Shown: positions 10,589 to 21,819, numbered from the stretch's first letter. The stretch is 64,000 nt of DNA from Rhineura floridana (GCF_030035675.1 NC_084493.1:24992203-25056202), one strand, 5' to 3'. Notes: generated by a model not told the origin, from the sequence alone. Numbers and translations: made by a program.

Positions 10589-11060
10589 TCCCTTATCTTC
10601 CTGTTCATCTGCTCCCTCAGGTGATACATGCCCTGGTCTCCTCTCGCTTAGACTACTGCAATGCGCTGTACGTGGGGTTACCCTTGAAAACGGTCCGGAA
10701 ATTACAGCTGGTACAGAACGTGGCGGCACGCTTGATTACGCATAGCCGTCGCTGGGAGCATATCACCCCAGTGTTATTAGATCTTCAATGGTTAACAGTT
10801 GTTTACCGTTCCCAATTCAAAGTGTTGGTGTTGACCTTTAAAACCCTATACGGTTTCGGCCCAGTATATCTGAAGAAACGCCTCCAGAATCACCGATTGT
10901 GCCGCCTGATGATATCAGCCTCGCAAGACCTTCTCTCGGTCCCACCGGTGAGAACAGCTAGGCTGGTACGGACCAGAGAGAGGGCATTCTGTTGTGGCCC
11001 CCACCCTCTGGAACTCCCTCCCTTTTGATCTCAGACATGCTCCCTCCTTGTCCAGCTATC
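10589..11060 (+). pseudogene. L2 copy 2, C-terminal part of ORF2
   Basis: This encodes the L2 post-RT domain: 'HALVSSRLDYCNALYVGLP' (10628-10684), 'LQLVQNVAARLI', 'FKVLVLTFKTLYGFGPVYL' and the final 'LELPPF', where the expected 'LWNSLP' has shifted frame near 11000. Homologous to 2217-2690 in copy 1. Confidence 0.7.
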
Positions 11061-11279
11061 GCCGAGCCTTGAAGACCTGGCTGTTCAGGCAGGCCTACAA
11101 GATTGGGACAGATTAATTTATGTTATAATTGAATTAACGGATGGTTTCTTTAGCTTAAAATTTGATTACGTTGATGTATATGTATTGCTTTTATTCTTGT
11201 TGTTCGTCGCCTAGAGTGTCCCTAACCCAGACAGATAGGCGGCTGAAAAATAAAATTTATTATTATTATTATTAATGCA

Positions 11280-12762
11280 ATGGACCCTAAAGGCCATCCT
11301 ATGAGTCAAGACCAGTCATCTCCTGTCTGTTTTACTAAGACTACAGCCAGCAAGGAAATGGAAGAAATTGGTCAAAAACTACTGCTAACAGGTCAAAAAT
11401 GCCTTCAATTACAGCTGGCAATAGCAGCCAAAGAGACTGAAAATATTAAAAACTATTTAGAAGAAATAAATGGCTCACTTAAATTCCTTACGGATGAATT
11501 AAAAAAATTAACCCTGCCTTTAAATTGCACTTTACCCTTACACAACTTGGTAACTACAAAAAAAAAAAAAAGGGTAAAGGTCAGAAAACTTCGGACTCTA
11601 CAAAAAGGAAAAATAAAACACAAAAATCTCAAAGAATCTAAACCTGTAAAAAAAGAGAAATTAAATTTCCAAAAACTTTTTAAATTGCTTGAAACTCAAT
11701 CTCAAACAGAAATACAAGCAAAGAAACTGACTACTGTAACTACTTTAAAGCCAAAGGCATCCACACTAACCCCAGTGAAAGAACCTTCTAGAATCCCTTC
11801 CAAACTTTCAATAAGTTCGGGAAAAACTGACCATCTTATAGATACCATCTCAAGGGCTACAAATGGAAAGGATCCCTTTAACAAAAAAAACCTGAAACGG
11901 AAATGAACAGTGGTCTCTTAAATATAATTCGAACAAGCTTGCAGTATTAAATCTTCCTATTTATAGAACCAATGAAAAAGCAGATACGAGAAAACAAAGG
12001 ATATGTCACGTTTTTCAAACACTGGGAGTGGTAGCTTTACGACCAGGAGATATACTGAATATAGAACTTCTCTACGACCCACAAATGAATACATCGGTTT
12101 TACTCACCTTTAAATCATCGGCAGTAACAGCCCAGATAATTGCAAATTCACATCTTTTAAACAGACATGGAATAATTGTTCGGAGACATTTTACCAACAT
12201 AGCTAAACCCACACCCTTACTTAAAAAAAACACGCTGTCAACAAATTATTTTCTACCAACGGAAAATGATAAATTTCATTTGGAGGAAAGTAGCACTCCT
12301 TTAAATTCTGGAATGGATGTAACAAAAGTGGATCAGACTTCCTCTATCACCCAAAACCCAATGAAAAATCTTTTATCCCCAACTAAATCACTTACATCTA
12401 TAGAAAATGAGGATTCTCTGTACTCTTCACTGCAGTCAAAACTAAGACTGGAAGCTTCCAACTCTATTATCTCTGATTATATCACTATAGATATGGCAAG
12501 CCCTTATTCCTTATCAACATCGATAACTGCCCAGAAATCTCCGCTCTCTATTCCGGCAAATATTAAGACAACCCAAGAAACCCCGTTTGATTTTATGTGT
12601 GAAGGGGAAACAGAATTAGTAAACAGTTTTCATACATTCACCGATTGCGAACAAAGCATGGTTATAAATAAACTACAAAGTCTTCTTAATAACCTTAGAG
12701 CCAAAAGAACAGGGTCCAGAGTTTTGGAGGATTTTGAATTGGGTTCTCCAATTAACAAGTAA
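11280..12762 (+). pseudogene. Vingi-like ORF1, remainder
   Basis: The frame 11280-11906 gives 208 residues. It has a short coiled-coil-like stretch ('LQLQLAIAAKETENIKNYLEEINGSL' in parts, about residues 37-75) and then a very Lys-rich tract, as expected of an RNA-binding ORF1 protein. The frame 12028-12762 (244 residues) follows after a stop and shift near 11907. It contains 'PGDILNIELLYDP' and ends 'LGSPINK'. Copy 2 has the matching layout at 48985-47109. Function follows from position in the element. Confidence 0.55.
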
Positions 12763-13016
12763 CTATCCCCTCCAAAGACTTCTCAAACAGTTCTGATACA
12801 ACGTTACTCAAATGTCTGTAAACCTAATATATTGTGCGAGGCAATAATTCACGAGACTCCCGCGTCAACCTGACAAACTTCTCCTTCACCATGAATCACT
12901 ATTACAGAAATTTCTGATATCTTTGCACAAGAACCAAATTGCCACTTTAAGTATACAACAAATGCTCACACTGAATTATTTGGTCCTTTACAAAGAAAAA
13001 CAACAACAAAAAGGGA

Positions 13017-14103
13017 CTTAAATTTGAATCTGATAAAAATTGTTTTTTGGAACGTAGCTGGTTGGGCTTCAAAATTAAATAGCCCTGGATGTGTAGAATT
13101 TTTGAGCTCTAATGATGTAATTTGCTGCAAGAAACTTGGTCCATCAAAAATATTGTTTTGCATGGTTTTCAAACTCTAGAATTAAAAGCCACTCAGGAAA
13201 AAAATAGAGGAAGACCAAAAGCTGGTCTAGCAATATTAATCTCCTCCAGAATTGATGCAAAAATTAAGAAAATTGCCCCCTGTGAACAAATAGCAATTGC
13301 AGCTTTAATAGAATTAAGTATGTCATCTATTCTTGCAATAAATGTTTACATACCTCCATCTCTCCCTAAGGGCAGGACGATCCTAGTTTGGCAACAGTTG
13401 GAAAAATATATAATCCATCTAGAACATAAACATCCAAAGGCCCAACATACTTCTTGGAGATCTAAATGCTAGAATCTGTCCAAATAATGACATCCTGAAG
13501 GCTTCCCCCCTTTGGGGTAAATTGAACACGGAATTTTTAATTCCGTGATATTCTAGAAGCTCTAAAGACCATAAAATTAACTTTGCTGGGATTTGTTTAA
13601 TCCAACTAGTGGCTCGATTAAATTTAATAATTATCAATGGGCATAAGGAGATTGATTCACCTGCAGAGTTCACGTATATTTCTGCGCGGGGCAGCAGCGT
13701 GGTGGACTACGTGCTGTTATCTCCTTCCCTAATCTCATACGTCACCAACTTTTTTGTTGGTGACAGATTAGAAAATGACCATCTCCCCTTAATATTAAAT
13801 TTGTCTGTTATGAGGGCCCGTAATTCTTCCACAAAATTTTTATACGAAAATCCAACACCGGGAAACGTTTATTACAAAAGAGTTCAATGGTCCGATAGGA
13901 CCAGCTCCAAGATTGAGAAATTCCTAGCTTCTCCAATGGCCCTTAATTCTAGAAATCAAATAATAAATTCGAACACTAGTATAGAGATTTTATCAGAATA
14001 CTCTAAGCTATCTCTTGCTTTGGAAAAGCTTCAAAAAAAAGCTAGTCGCCCTCGCGGTCCAACACACCTAATGAAACCTAGTTGGTTTGATAAGGAATGT
14101 TAA
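13017..14103 (+). pseudogene. Vingi-like ORF2, endonuclease region
   Basis: The APE-type endonuclease nicks target DNA to prime reverse transcription. Visible pieces: 'IVFWNVAGW' at about 13036, 'GRPKAGLAILIS' (13210-13245), 'LAINVYIPPS' (about 13340), and 'EFTYISARGSSVVDYVLLS' with 'ENDHLPLILNL' (13665-13800), the last matching the Asp-His catalytic end of the fold. The frame is broken between about 13110 and 13130, near 13470, and by TAA at 14101. Copy 2 carries the same motifs (46767-45623). Confidence 0.65.
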
Positions 14104-14209
14104 GCCGCTAAATATGTATTAAGAAAAATATATAACATCTATAGAGTAACAAATGCAAAAATTCTCCCTCCTGAATACTACTCTGCTAAAATAACTTATA
14201 AAAAGCTAA

Positions 14210-16333
14210 TTGCCCCCCCCCCAAAATCAGGTACAACAGGAAAGTTGGAAGACTCTAATAAATGCTTCCTTAAACAACGATTCCAAACTTTTTTGGGCAA
14301 TTGTTACAAATGCTTTAGGATCTACTAATTCTCAGCAATGTAATATTCCATCTGATATTTGGGAGCATCATTTTTCCCTGCAGTTTGCCAAATATAGGGA
14401 TAACTCCCATGGACTATCGTCTCAGGTCGGCTTTGATTCTTGTCCCGACTGGCCGCCGGTTGCCCAAGATGAAGTAATATGTCTAATTAGAAATCTTAAA
14501 AGCGGAAAAGCCCCTGGAATAGATACAATCTTACCAGAATTGCTCAAAACTAACATCCAATGGTGGGCTCCACTGCTCTCATCCCTTTTTACCCAGATAA
14601 ATTTGTCCGGGAAGATACCCTCATCTTGGCTTGAAGCGGTTATCATTCCCTTATTTAAAAAAGGTGATAAGAAAGATCCTGCAAATTATAGGCCCATTAG
14701 CCTTCTATCTGTAGTGGACAAAGTGTACGCATCTCTCTTAAATGTTAAACTTCAATCCTGGTTAGAAGAAAAAAGTATCCTGGGTCCTGAGCAGGCAGGC
14801 TTTCGTCCAAATAGATCCACTATTGAACACTGTTTAATATTACGACTCCTGGCAGAAAAATATATGAGCAATAAAAATAGGGGACTTTTTGTCGCTTTTA
14901 TGGACCTTAAGACTGCATTCGATTCAGTCCCAAGGGATCTTCTATGGGCCAAACTAAATGCGACCTCTATAGACAAACGTCTTTTATTTCTAATTAGCCA
15001 GCTATACCAAAATACTTCCCTGAGGGTGAGATATGGGATAAATGGTGAATTAACCAGACCTATACCAGCTCATATAGGAGTGCGGCAAGGTTGTGTCTTA
15101 GCTCCTTCCTTATTTAATCTTTTTTTAAATGATTTAAGCACAATCTGCCGCAATGAAAATTTCCACTCCCCCAAATTAGCAGGAACAAATTGTCCCCTTC
15201 TTCTCTATGCTGAAGACACGGTCCTGATGTCTTTTTCGGAGATTGGCCTCAAACGCCTTCTTAGGGCTTTCATGAGCTACTGTGAAAAATTTTTTCTTGC
15301 CATTAATTTCCAAAAGTCTAAAATAATGGTTTTCACTAAAAGAAAACTGACGCTCCATTGGAAAGTAAAAGGCAAAATTTTTGAGCAAGTTAAAAAATTT
15401 AAATACCTAGGTATTATATTTTGTTCATCACTTTCTTGGTCTCTTCATATACAGACTGCAATTCAATCAGCACAAAACGTTTCCAGAGCTTCTATTAGAT
15501 TCTATCATACTAAAGGCAGCTGTTATATTCCTGCTGCCATGAAAAATTTTAAAATTAAAATACTTGCACATCTTCTTTATGGAGTTCCAATTTGGATTAC
15601 AGAATTCAATAAAAAGGTGGAAGGGGTTCTTTCAACCTTTTTGCGGGCTATTTTTGGTATGCCAAACTGTGCTTCCCCAGCTGGTCTTAGACTTGAGGCA
15701 GGAACAAACTCGATAGAACACACAGCCTGGCTTCATGCTTTCAGATTTTGGATCAAGGTAGCTTATTCCAGACCCTCTTCAGGGTACCTCCACTTAATGT
15801 GGAGTGACCCTTTTATAAGCTCGTGGATCAAAATCTATAACAATAAGCTAAATAGTTTAGGCCTGTCCACAGAACTTTTATCTTCCTGGGACTCTGAAAA
15901 GGCCAAATATATCATCAGCCAAAAAATAAGGGATCTCGATTATCAATATCTATACTCTAAAGCAGCTACATCTTGCTCCCCATTACATTTTGGGTTGAGT
16001 TTTTGTTTGCCATCTCAACCGTCATACCTAGCAGAATTAACATCTCCCCACTATAGATTTTTGTTTTCTCGAGCGAGGTTTAATTGTTTACCCTCTGCTT
16101 ACTTAACGGGTCGATACCTCGGAATTCCTATAGAACATCGCTACTGTGTCTGTAACTCAAAATCCCCTGAAACTTTATATCATGTTCTTTTAAAATGCGA
16201 GTTATACAATGAACCTAGAATTAAACTTATTTTGCCGCTCATTTCAAGGCATCAGGAAAGTTCCCCAGAAGGGGTAGTTCGGTTTCTTTTGTCAGATAAA
16301 GACAAAACTACCACTAATTTAGTTAGTCGCTAA
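14210..16333 (+). CDS. Vingi-like ORF2, reverse transcriptase and C-terminal region
   Basis: An unbroken 707-residue frame. Motifs in order: 'GKAPGIDTILPELL' (about residue 98), 'NYRPISLLSVVDKVY' (about 160), 'EQAGFRPNRSTIEHC' (about 193), 'AFMDLKTAFDSVPRDLLW' (about 230), 'GVRQGCVLAPSLFNLFLNDL' (about 286) and the catalytic box, which reads 'YAEDTVL' (about 330). Copy 2 has YADD there, so one catalytic Asp has become Glu, which should cripple the enzyme. The C-terminus has a Cys/His cluster, 'CVCNSKSPETLYHVLLKC' (about residues 645-662). The frame begins after a run of C at 14213-14222, so the ATG-like start is not meaningful; it continues from the endonuclease region. Confidence 0.75.
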   Translation: MPPPQNQVQQESWKTLINASLNNDSKLFWAIVTNALGSTNSQQCNIPSDIWEHHFSLQFAKYRDNSHGLSSQVGFDSCPDWPPVAQDEVICLIRNLKSGKAPGIDTILPELLKTNIQWWAPLLSSLFTQINLSGKIPSSWLEAVIIPLFKKGDKKDPANYRPISLLSVVDKVYASLLNVKLQSWLEEKSILGPEQAGFRPNRSTIEHCLILRLLAEKYMSNKNRGLFVAFMDLKTAFDSVPRDLLWAKLNATSIDKRLLFLISQLYQNTSLRVRYGINGELTRPIPAHIGVRQGCVLAPSLFNLFLNDLSTICRNENFHSPKLAGTNCPLLLYAEDTVLMSFSEIGLKRLLRAFMSYCEKFFLAINFQKSKIMVFTKRKLTLHWKVKGKIFEQVKKFKYLGIIFCSSLSWSLHIQTAIQSAQNVSRASIRFYHTKGSCYIPAAMKNFKIKILAHLLYGVPIWITEFNKKVEGVLSTFLRAIFGMPNCASPAGLRLEAGTNSIEHTAWLHAFRFWIKVAYSRPSSGYLHLMWSDPFISSWIKIYNNKLNSLGLSTELLSSWDSEKAKYIISQKIRDLDYQYLYSKAATSCSPLHFGLSFCLPSQPSYLAELTSPHYRFLFSRARFNCLPSAYLTGRYLGIPIEHRYCVCNSKSPETLYHVLLKCELYNEPRIKLILPLISRHQESSPEGVVRFLLSDKDKTTTNLVSR

Positions 16334-16792
16334 ATTTTTTTATATTGCTCAAGCCTTACGGGAAAAAAAAAAAGCTGTAACAACGATCTAGTGACCTGAA
16401 ACATTAAAACTGTGTTTTATTTTATGTCTATACTGTCATTCATAAAAGTTATTTACAAAAATTGTTTTTACAAACTTTTAAAATGTATATTCCTGTATGA
16501 CCTTTGTTTATGCATATCTATTAAGGAATTGTATTTCTTTGATCTGTTTCGGATCTATGACCGTAAATAAAGAATATATATATAATATAATAATAATAAT
16601 AATAATAATAAATGTAGGGTGTGTATGCAGCTGGTTTCTAAACACCTGACAATTCTGGTTGCCCTCCTTTGTACACATTTCTGTACATGAGAGGAAGGGA
16701 ACCAGGGGGCTGCCATTAATGTTGTGGAGGGCAGAGGGAGATACGGAGTGGGGAGGCAGTTATGTCATCGGGGGAGATAGAAGTGTAATAGG

Positions 16793-18028
16793 GTGTTGGT
16801 TGCCCCCAAACTGTCTCCCCACTCAAATAGTCTGGATAGCCATGGTGACAGCTCCCCTGGGTTGAACATGCTGCTTGTGAATGCCAGGTCAGTGAATGGT
16901 AAAACAATGGCCATTCAAGACTTGATCCTGGATGAGCACACCAACCTGGCTTGTATCACTGAGACCTGGTTGGATGAAGCTTGGGGGGTTAATCTCTCCC
17001 AGCTTTGCCCGCCAGGTTACTCCGTGCAACAGCAGGCGAGACCTGGGGGACGGGGAGGTGGAGTTGCAGTAGTCTATTGTGATACCATCCCTCTGACCAG
17101 GTGCCCCCTCCCACAGTCTTCAGGGTTCGAGTGTGTATATTTGAAGCTGAGTGGCCGGGACAGAATAGGGATTCTGTTGGTGTACCGCCCACCCCACTGC
17201 TCAACAGTCTCCCTTCCTGAGCTAGCCGGGGTAGTCTTGGGGTTGGTGTTGGAGTCCCCTCGGCTTGTGGTACTGGGTGACTTCAACATCCATGCCGAGA
17301 CTGCCCTGTCGGGATCGGCTCAGGATTTCATGGCCTCCATGACACCCATGGGTCTGTCCCAAGTATTATCTGGCCCCACTCACGTCGCTGGCCACACTTT
17401 GCACCTTGATTTCTGTGTTGGATGGGATGATGGTGATCTTGGTGTGGAGGAACTTTCTGTAGTTCCGTTGTCATGGACAGATCACTACCTGGTTGGGTTC
17501 AGACTTACTGGGACTCGGAACCTCTGCAGGGGTGGGGGACCGACTAGGATGGTCCACCCCAGGCGGCTGATGGATCCAGACGGTTTCCTGATGGCTCTTG
17601 GGGATTTTCCTGTCACCTCGGCAGGTGATTCTGTTGAAGCCCTGGTTGACCTCTGGAATGGGGAAATGGCCAGGGAGGTGGACATGATCACCCCTGAGCA
17701 TCCCCTCTCACGGAGTGGAGCCAAACCAACCCCCTGGTTTACCAGGGAATTGGTGGCAATGAAACGAATAAGACGGGGACTTGAGCGATGTTGGCGGAAG
17801 ACTTGGAACGAGTCTGACCAAACACGGGCTAGAGCCTATCTGAAGGCCTACTCCGTGGCAGTGCGAGCGAAGAAGAAACTTTTATTTTCTGCCACCATTG
17901 TGTCTGCTGGGAGCCGTCCAGTGGAGCTGTTTCAAGTGGTCAGGGGTCTTTTACACTCTGGCCTGAGAGAGCAATATAGACCACTCAACGGCCCACTGTC
18001 AAGAATTTGCATGGCACTTTGCGGATAA
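16793..18028 (+). pseudogene. L2 copy 3 ORF2 N-terminus: APE-type endonuclease
   Basis: A 411-residue frame. Endonuclease motifs: 'LLVNARSVNGKTMAIQDLI' (about 27-45), 'ACITETWLD' with the metal-binding Glu (about 55), 'GGGVAVVY' (about 85), 'LVVLGDFNIHAE' (about 160), and 'SWTDHYLVGFRL' with the catalytic Asp-His near 225. The following linker ('AYLKAYSVAVRAKKKLLFSATI') leads to the RT. The frame shifts near 18000, and RT-region sequence continues in another frame from 18051. Confidence 0.75.
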
Positions 18029-18050
18029 AGTCGCTCAGATTCGCTCCGAC

Positions 18051-18500
18051 TTGGACGCTGAAATTGATACAGTCTCAGGGGATGTCACTTTGGCTCCTGT
18101 CTGTCCAATAACAATGGATTCTTTTCAACTGGTACAACCCGATGATGTGGACAAGATCCTTGGAGAGGCGAGAGCCACCACATGTTTGCTAGATCCTTGC
18201 CCTTCCTGGCTCATTAAAAGTGCCAGAGGGGGACTGACCAAGTGGATGAGGGGAGTGGTTAATGCCTCTTTACAACAAGGCAGAATCACAACGTGCCTAA
18301 AAGAGGCAGTTGTAAGGCCTTTGTTGAAAAAGCCCTCCCTGGATCCCTCTATAATGAGCAACTATCGGCCAGTCTCCAACATTCCATTTTTGGGCAAGGT
18401 AATAGAGCGTGTGGTGGCCACCCAGCTCCAGAGATTCTTGGATGAAACAGGTTATCTGGACCCATTTCAGTCTGGGCACAATTCAAAGTGCTGGTTTTGA
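18051..18500 (+). pseudogene. L2 copy 3 ORF2: start of reverse transcriptase
   Basis: Encodes 'TTCLLDPCPSWLIKSARGGL', 'LKEAVVRPLLKKPSLDP' and 'SNIPFLGKVIERVVATQLQ', aligning to residues 50-160 of copy 1. After 'YLDPFQSG' (about 18474) the sequence joins the far C-terminal domain, removing the catalytic boxes; the last residues of the frame are junction noise. C-terminal remnants run to about 18740 without a usable frame. Confidence 0.7.
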
Positions 18501-19030
18501 CCTATAAAGCCCTACACGGCTTAGGTCCAGGCTATTTGTCAGATCATATCTTCCTATATGAGCCTGCCCAGACCCTGAGATCTCCAGGAGAGGCCCTTCT
18601 CTCAGTCCCAACACCTTCACAAGAGCGTTTGGTGGGGACATGAGATGGGACCTTTTCGGTGGCTGCCCCTAGGTTCTGGAACTCCCTTCCTAGGGAGGTA
18701 TGAATGGCCCCTTCCTTGCTAACCTTTCGTCGGCAGACATAGATTTTTTTATTCTGACAGGCTTTTAGTATAGAAGGTATTTAAGATAGGACTCTATAAG
18801 GTCGGTTGTATTGTCCCATGGTTTTACCCATATTATTTTAAATTGTTTTTTTGTATTTTAGGTGTATGCTTCATGGTTTTAATGTCGTGAATAGTTTAAT
18901 TGTATTTTAATTGTATATTTTTGTATGCTTTTAACCATATGTAGTTTTTATCTGTAAGCTGCCCTGAGTTCCAGCTTTGGAAAAAGGGCGGGGTAAAAAA
19001 TAAAGATTCATTCATTCATTCATTCTTTAT

Positions 19031-20290
19031 TTCTACCTAGACTGTTCAAGGGTGTGCAGTTCAGTTGGGCCAGAAAAACACTTTGCACCCTCTGCTACCC
19101 ACTTTCGTTCTCCTCTCTATGGCTGCCCTTCCCTATTTGACAGGTGACCATGTTTCACAATGGCCTGTTTATTAAAAGGCCGGAAGCAAGCACTATCAGC
19201 CTGTTGCCACCTCAGTTTCCATAGCAGCAGCTGTGCTGTTGTTCTTGCCATGGGGAAAGTTGGTGCATACAGAAGCGAACAGAGCAAATTTGGAAGCCTC
19301 TCTCTGCATTGGGGATTCACAGACACACCCAGCGCACTTTGTCAGGAGGTAAGCCTGGAGAATTCCCAGAGTTCTAGATGGATTATTGCTGCTAGCGCTT
19401 CCCCCCCTTTAGCATGTCGCTTGCGGTCAGTTGCTCAAAGCACCTGACCTCTGGAGCAGTTTACTTTGCAGGAGATCAGCTCTCTGATTAAGGAACCCTG
19501 CAGAAATATCTAGATGGGTCTAAGAGGGGTTCGCACACGGATGATCCTGTCTTTGCAAAGATTGCTGGACTGTTGCTATTTTCAAGTGAGATTCAATCAC
19601 ATATCAGCAAATTCAGGTTGCACAATTACTTGAATTGGAGGTCTTGCGCAACAAACCCAGTTCCCCAAAAGTTCAGAATTTTTGCAGGAAGGAAAGTGAG
19701 AGGAAAATGCACTAGAAAGTGTGGGACAAGGCTTGCTTTGATGCAAGCTCCCGCCAATTTATTCTATTCTGTTTGAATTCTATTCTATTCTATTCTGTTT
19801 GAATTCCAGGAAGATTTGAGGAGTTCAGGATGTTAGTAGTGGATATGTGCATGCACTCTCACATTCATAATTTCAAAAGAAAAAAGTCCCCATCATTTCC
19901 ATTCCTATGGAAGGGTGTGAAATAAACAAATAGGAAAAATAGCATTCATCATGTGTTTTACCATTACCTTAAAATCCACAATTGTAACATTGTGTATTGT
20001 ACAATAACCAAACAAAACAGAAATACAAACATTTAAAATAGCATTTAAACAGGGTTTGTCTTTTTGTTTTGCTTTGTTGTCATGCAAATTCCAGAAGTAC
20101 GCCTTTGAAAGAGCTACAGAGTCTGATGTTTTGAGTTCTGCTCCAGTAAACATACCTAGTAAAGCAGGATATCAGAATTCAGGGAGGAATCCAGCTTTGG
20201 TAGATTCTGCAAACACCCCGACACTCAGTCTTTTTGGACTGATCTAATTACATTTTTCATATGCTAGACTTATTTTATGCATTTTCTATA
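19031..20290. other. Mostly unassigned; possible upstream exon and X-box-like motifs
   Basis: I see no repeat over most of this stretch. A good splice donor, 'GGAG|gtaagc' at 19348-19353, could end a 5' untranslated exon of the coiled-coil gene. Upstream lie 'gtttccatagcagc' (about 19215) and 'cttgccatggggaaag' (about 19244), loosely like RFX X-boxes. A TTCTA-type pentamer repeat lies at about 19759-19803. All of this is weak. Confidence 0.25.
19759..19803. repeat. Short tandem repeat (TTCTA)n
   Basis: Pentamer units 'attct' are repeated and interrupted by two 'gtttgaattc' blocks. Confidence 0.6.
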
Positions 20291-20304
20291 TTGGTAATCA
20301 GAGT

Positions 20305-20425
20305 GCAAAACGGTAATGGGGAACCTGAGGGCCTCTAGAAGTTGTTGGACTCCACCATTCCCATCAACTTCACTCAACACTGCCAACAGTCAGCAACATC
20401 TGGAGGGCCGCAGGTTCTCCATTGC
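20305..20425. mobile_element. Family B MITE
   Basis: Left side 'ggggaacctgagggcctc...ttgttggactccac', right side 'cagcaacatctggagggccgcaggttctccat', complementary to each other with a short loop. Same family as 3625, 26045 and 31205. Confidence 0.6.
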
Positions 20426-20429
20426 TAGC

Positions 20430-21660
20430 GTAACATTGGATAGAACTGATCATGCCATATCTATTCATTATCCATAGTTGCAAACATTATTTAGGGGAGA
20501 AAAAAACTAACAGAGGTGCCCCCCATCCCAAAAAGCTGACCAATGCGAATTAGGCCTGGAATAGTGACTGACTGTTGGGGTGGGGGAACAGGAAATGGAA
20601 AACAGATGGGAGGAATGGGATGGAGTAGTTGGGATCCTGAACAACAGCATTCCAGACTTCAACTCTTTGTTGCAGGTCTCACTTGTTATTAAAAATAATA
20701 TGTTGCATGCATACTGTTATAGGATTGTGGGGATGGTTTGGATGGTATCTGTGAATCCCCTCCCAGCATGCTAATCCTGTATCTGGAAGCTGGGATCTGC
20801 AGTAGAAGCAACCTACTGTAATGACCAACCCAGGTTCTTTGTTTGGTTAATGGGTCTATCAAGTGCCCCCACTGATGTAAGAATTTGGCCAGGAGAGCAA
20901 TGTGCTGCCATAGGAACAAGGACATTCCTCCTCTCTCTGTCACCTGGCTGTGGCAGGAAGTGGATTTTGAGTGAGTCTGAGGAAAAGCTGGAAGCTGAAA
21001 AGAGACAGAGGCTTGGCTTGTTCTCTGTGCTTGAACTCCAAACCATGGCTTTGGGGAGTACCCCAGAAACCTAAAGGGGAAGCAAGATCCATTGGAGTGT
21101 TACTGCTGAGAACTCCATCTTATACACTGACCTTCATTCCAAGGAAACCAAACCCTGGATAAGCTCAGGAACCCCCTGGAAGTCTTACAGCGTTCAGACA
21201 GTGGGGTGCATACAACACTGCAGTGCTTTTGGTGTCCACAGTAATCCTTATAACAATCCTGAAAGGCAGTATGACTATCCCCTCCCATACTGCAGAGTAA
21301 AGGACTGAGGCTGAGAGACGGTAGTTTGCTTATACTTACTCAGTGAGTGGCATGAGACTTGAATCAGCAGCCTTCTAGATCAGAGATCATTCTCTTAGGG
21401 TACAGCCCCATCCATCCTTAGCTGATAAGTCCCATTAAATTCAATGGGAGTTATTTCTGAGTATTCATGTGCATTGTTAACAATTACACCACCAATGATC
21501 TCTTTTGAAAAGACTAGCCAATCAGAAACAAGACACTCTTCTATAAGGTTTCCATCTTTTATTTGTAATTCCTGGTAGAGGTTCTGAGCTTTTATTAGCT
21601 AAATTACAGAGCAAAATTCATCTATGGCAGCTTTTCTATCCCTTCCTCTCCATGCTGGGA
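20430..21660. other. No gene seen
   Basis: Only short open frames without motifs or codon evidence. I see no recognisable repeat. Confidence 0.3.
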
Positions 21661-21674
21661 AATTGATAATGCAC

Positions 21675-21775
21675 TGAAACAGGGATGAGAAACCTGTGGC
21701 TCTCCAGATGTTGGACTCCAACTCCTATCAGCCCCGGCCAGCATAGCCAATGGTCAAGGATGGGAATAATAGTGA
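21675..21775. mobile_element. Family B MITE, partial
   Basis: Carries 'gagaaacctgtggctctccagatg' in pieces and 'ggactccaactcctatcagcc'. The complementary right half is lost and replaced by LINE-like sequence. Confidence 0.5.
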
Positions 21776-21819
21776 TACAGGGAGGGACAGGGATGGCACT
21801 CTGCCACCTGCTTCACAGC

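Larger units (their letters stand above)
8402..11268 (+). mobile_element. L2-type LINE copy 2, 5'-truncated, itself interrupted
   Basis: The L2 sequence 8402-9246 and 10589-11268 is interrupted by a composite insert (9247-10588). It begins in the RT domain ('SNLPFLGKVIERVV'), ends with the C-terminal domain and 3' UTR ('gtcgcctagagtg', 'aggcggctgaaaaataaaa') and a (TTA)n tail, and lies inside Vingi-like ORF1. No target duplication is evident, so insertion may have come with a small deletion. Confidence 0.8.
7560..16612 (+). mobile_element. Vingi-like LINE, copy 1, split by an L2
   Basis: The pieces 7560-8401 and 11270-16612 belong to one LINE. They comprise a 5' UTR opening 'gatgggaaatggcggcg', ORF1 (7999 onward, continuing at 11280), an endonuclease region (13017-14103), a reverse transcriptase (14210-16333), and a 3' end 'ggatctatgaccgtaaataaag' with an AT-rich tail. 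The second copy at 43254-49399 has the same order and the matching 3' end 'ggtctatgaccgcacaataaaa'. RT motifs point to the I/Vingi group of APE-type LINEs; Vingi is a tentative name. The L2 at 8402-11268 sits inside ORF1. Confidence 0.7.
16685..19030 (+). mobile_element. L2-type LINE copy 3 with internal deletion
   Basis: This is a different L2 subfamily from copies 1 and 2. It keeps the endonuclease and the start of RT, then at about 18476 jumps from 'DPFQSG' straight to the distal 'QFKVLVLTYKAL' region, losing about 1 kb of RT. The 3' end is 'gctgccctgagttccagc...aagggcggggtaaaaaataaa' in short form, followed by (ATTC)n at 19008-19027. The deletion makes it unable to move by itself. Confidence 0.8.

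Noticed and set aside
12966-13172. Minus-strand frame opposite the Vingi-like endonuclease region
   Set aside because: Shadow of the LINE ORF2 on the other strand.
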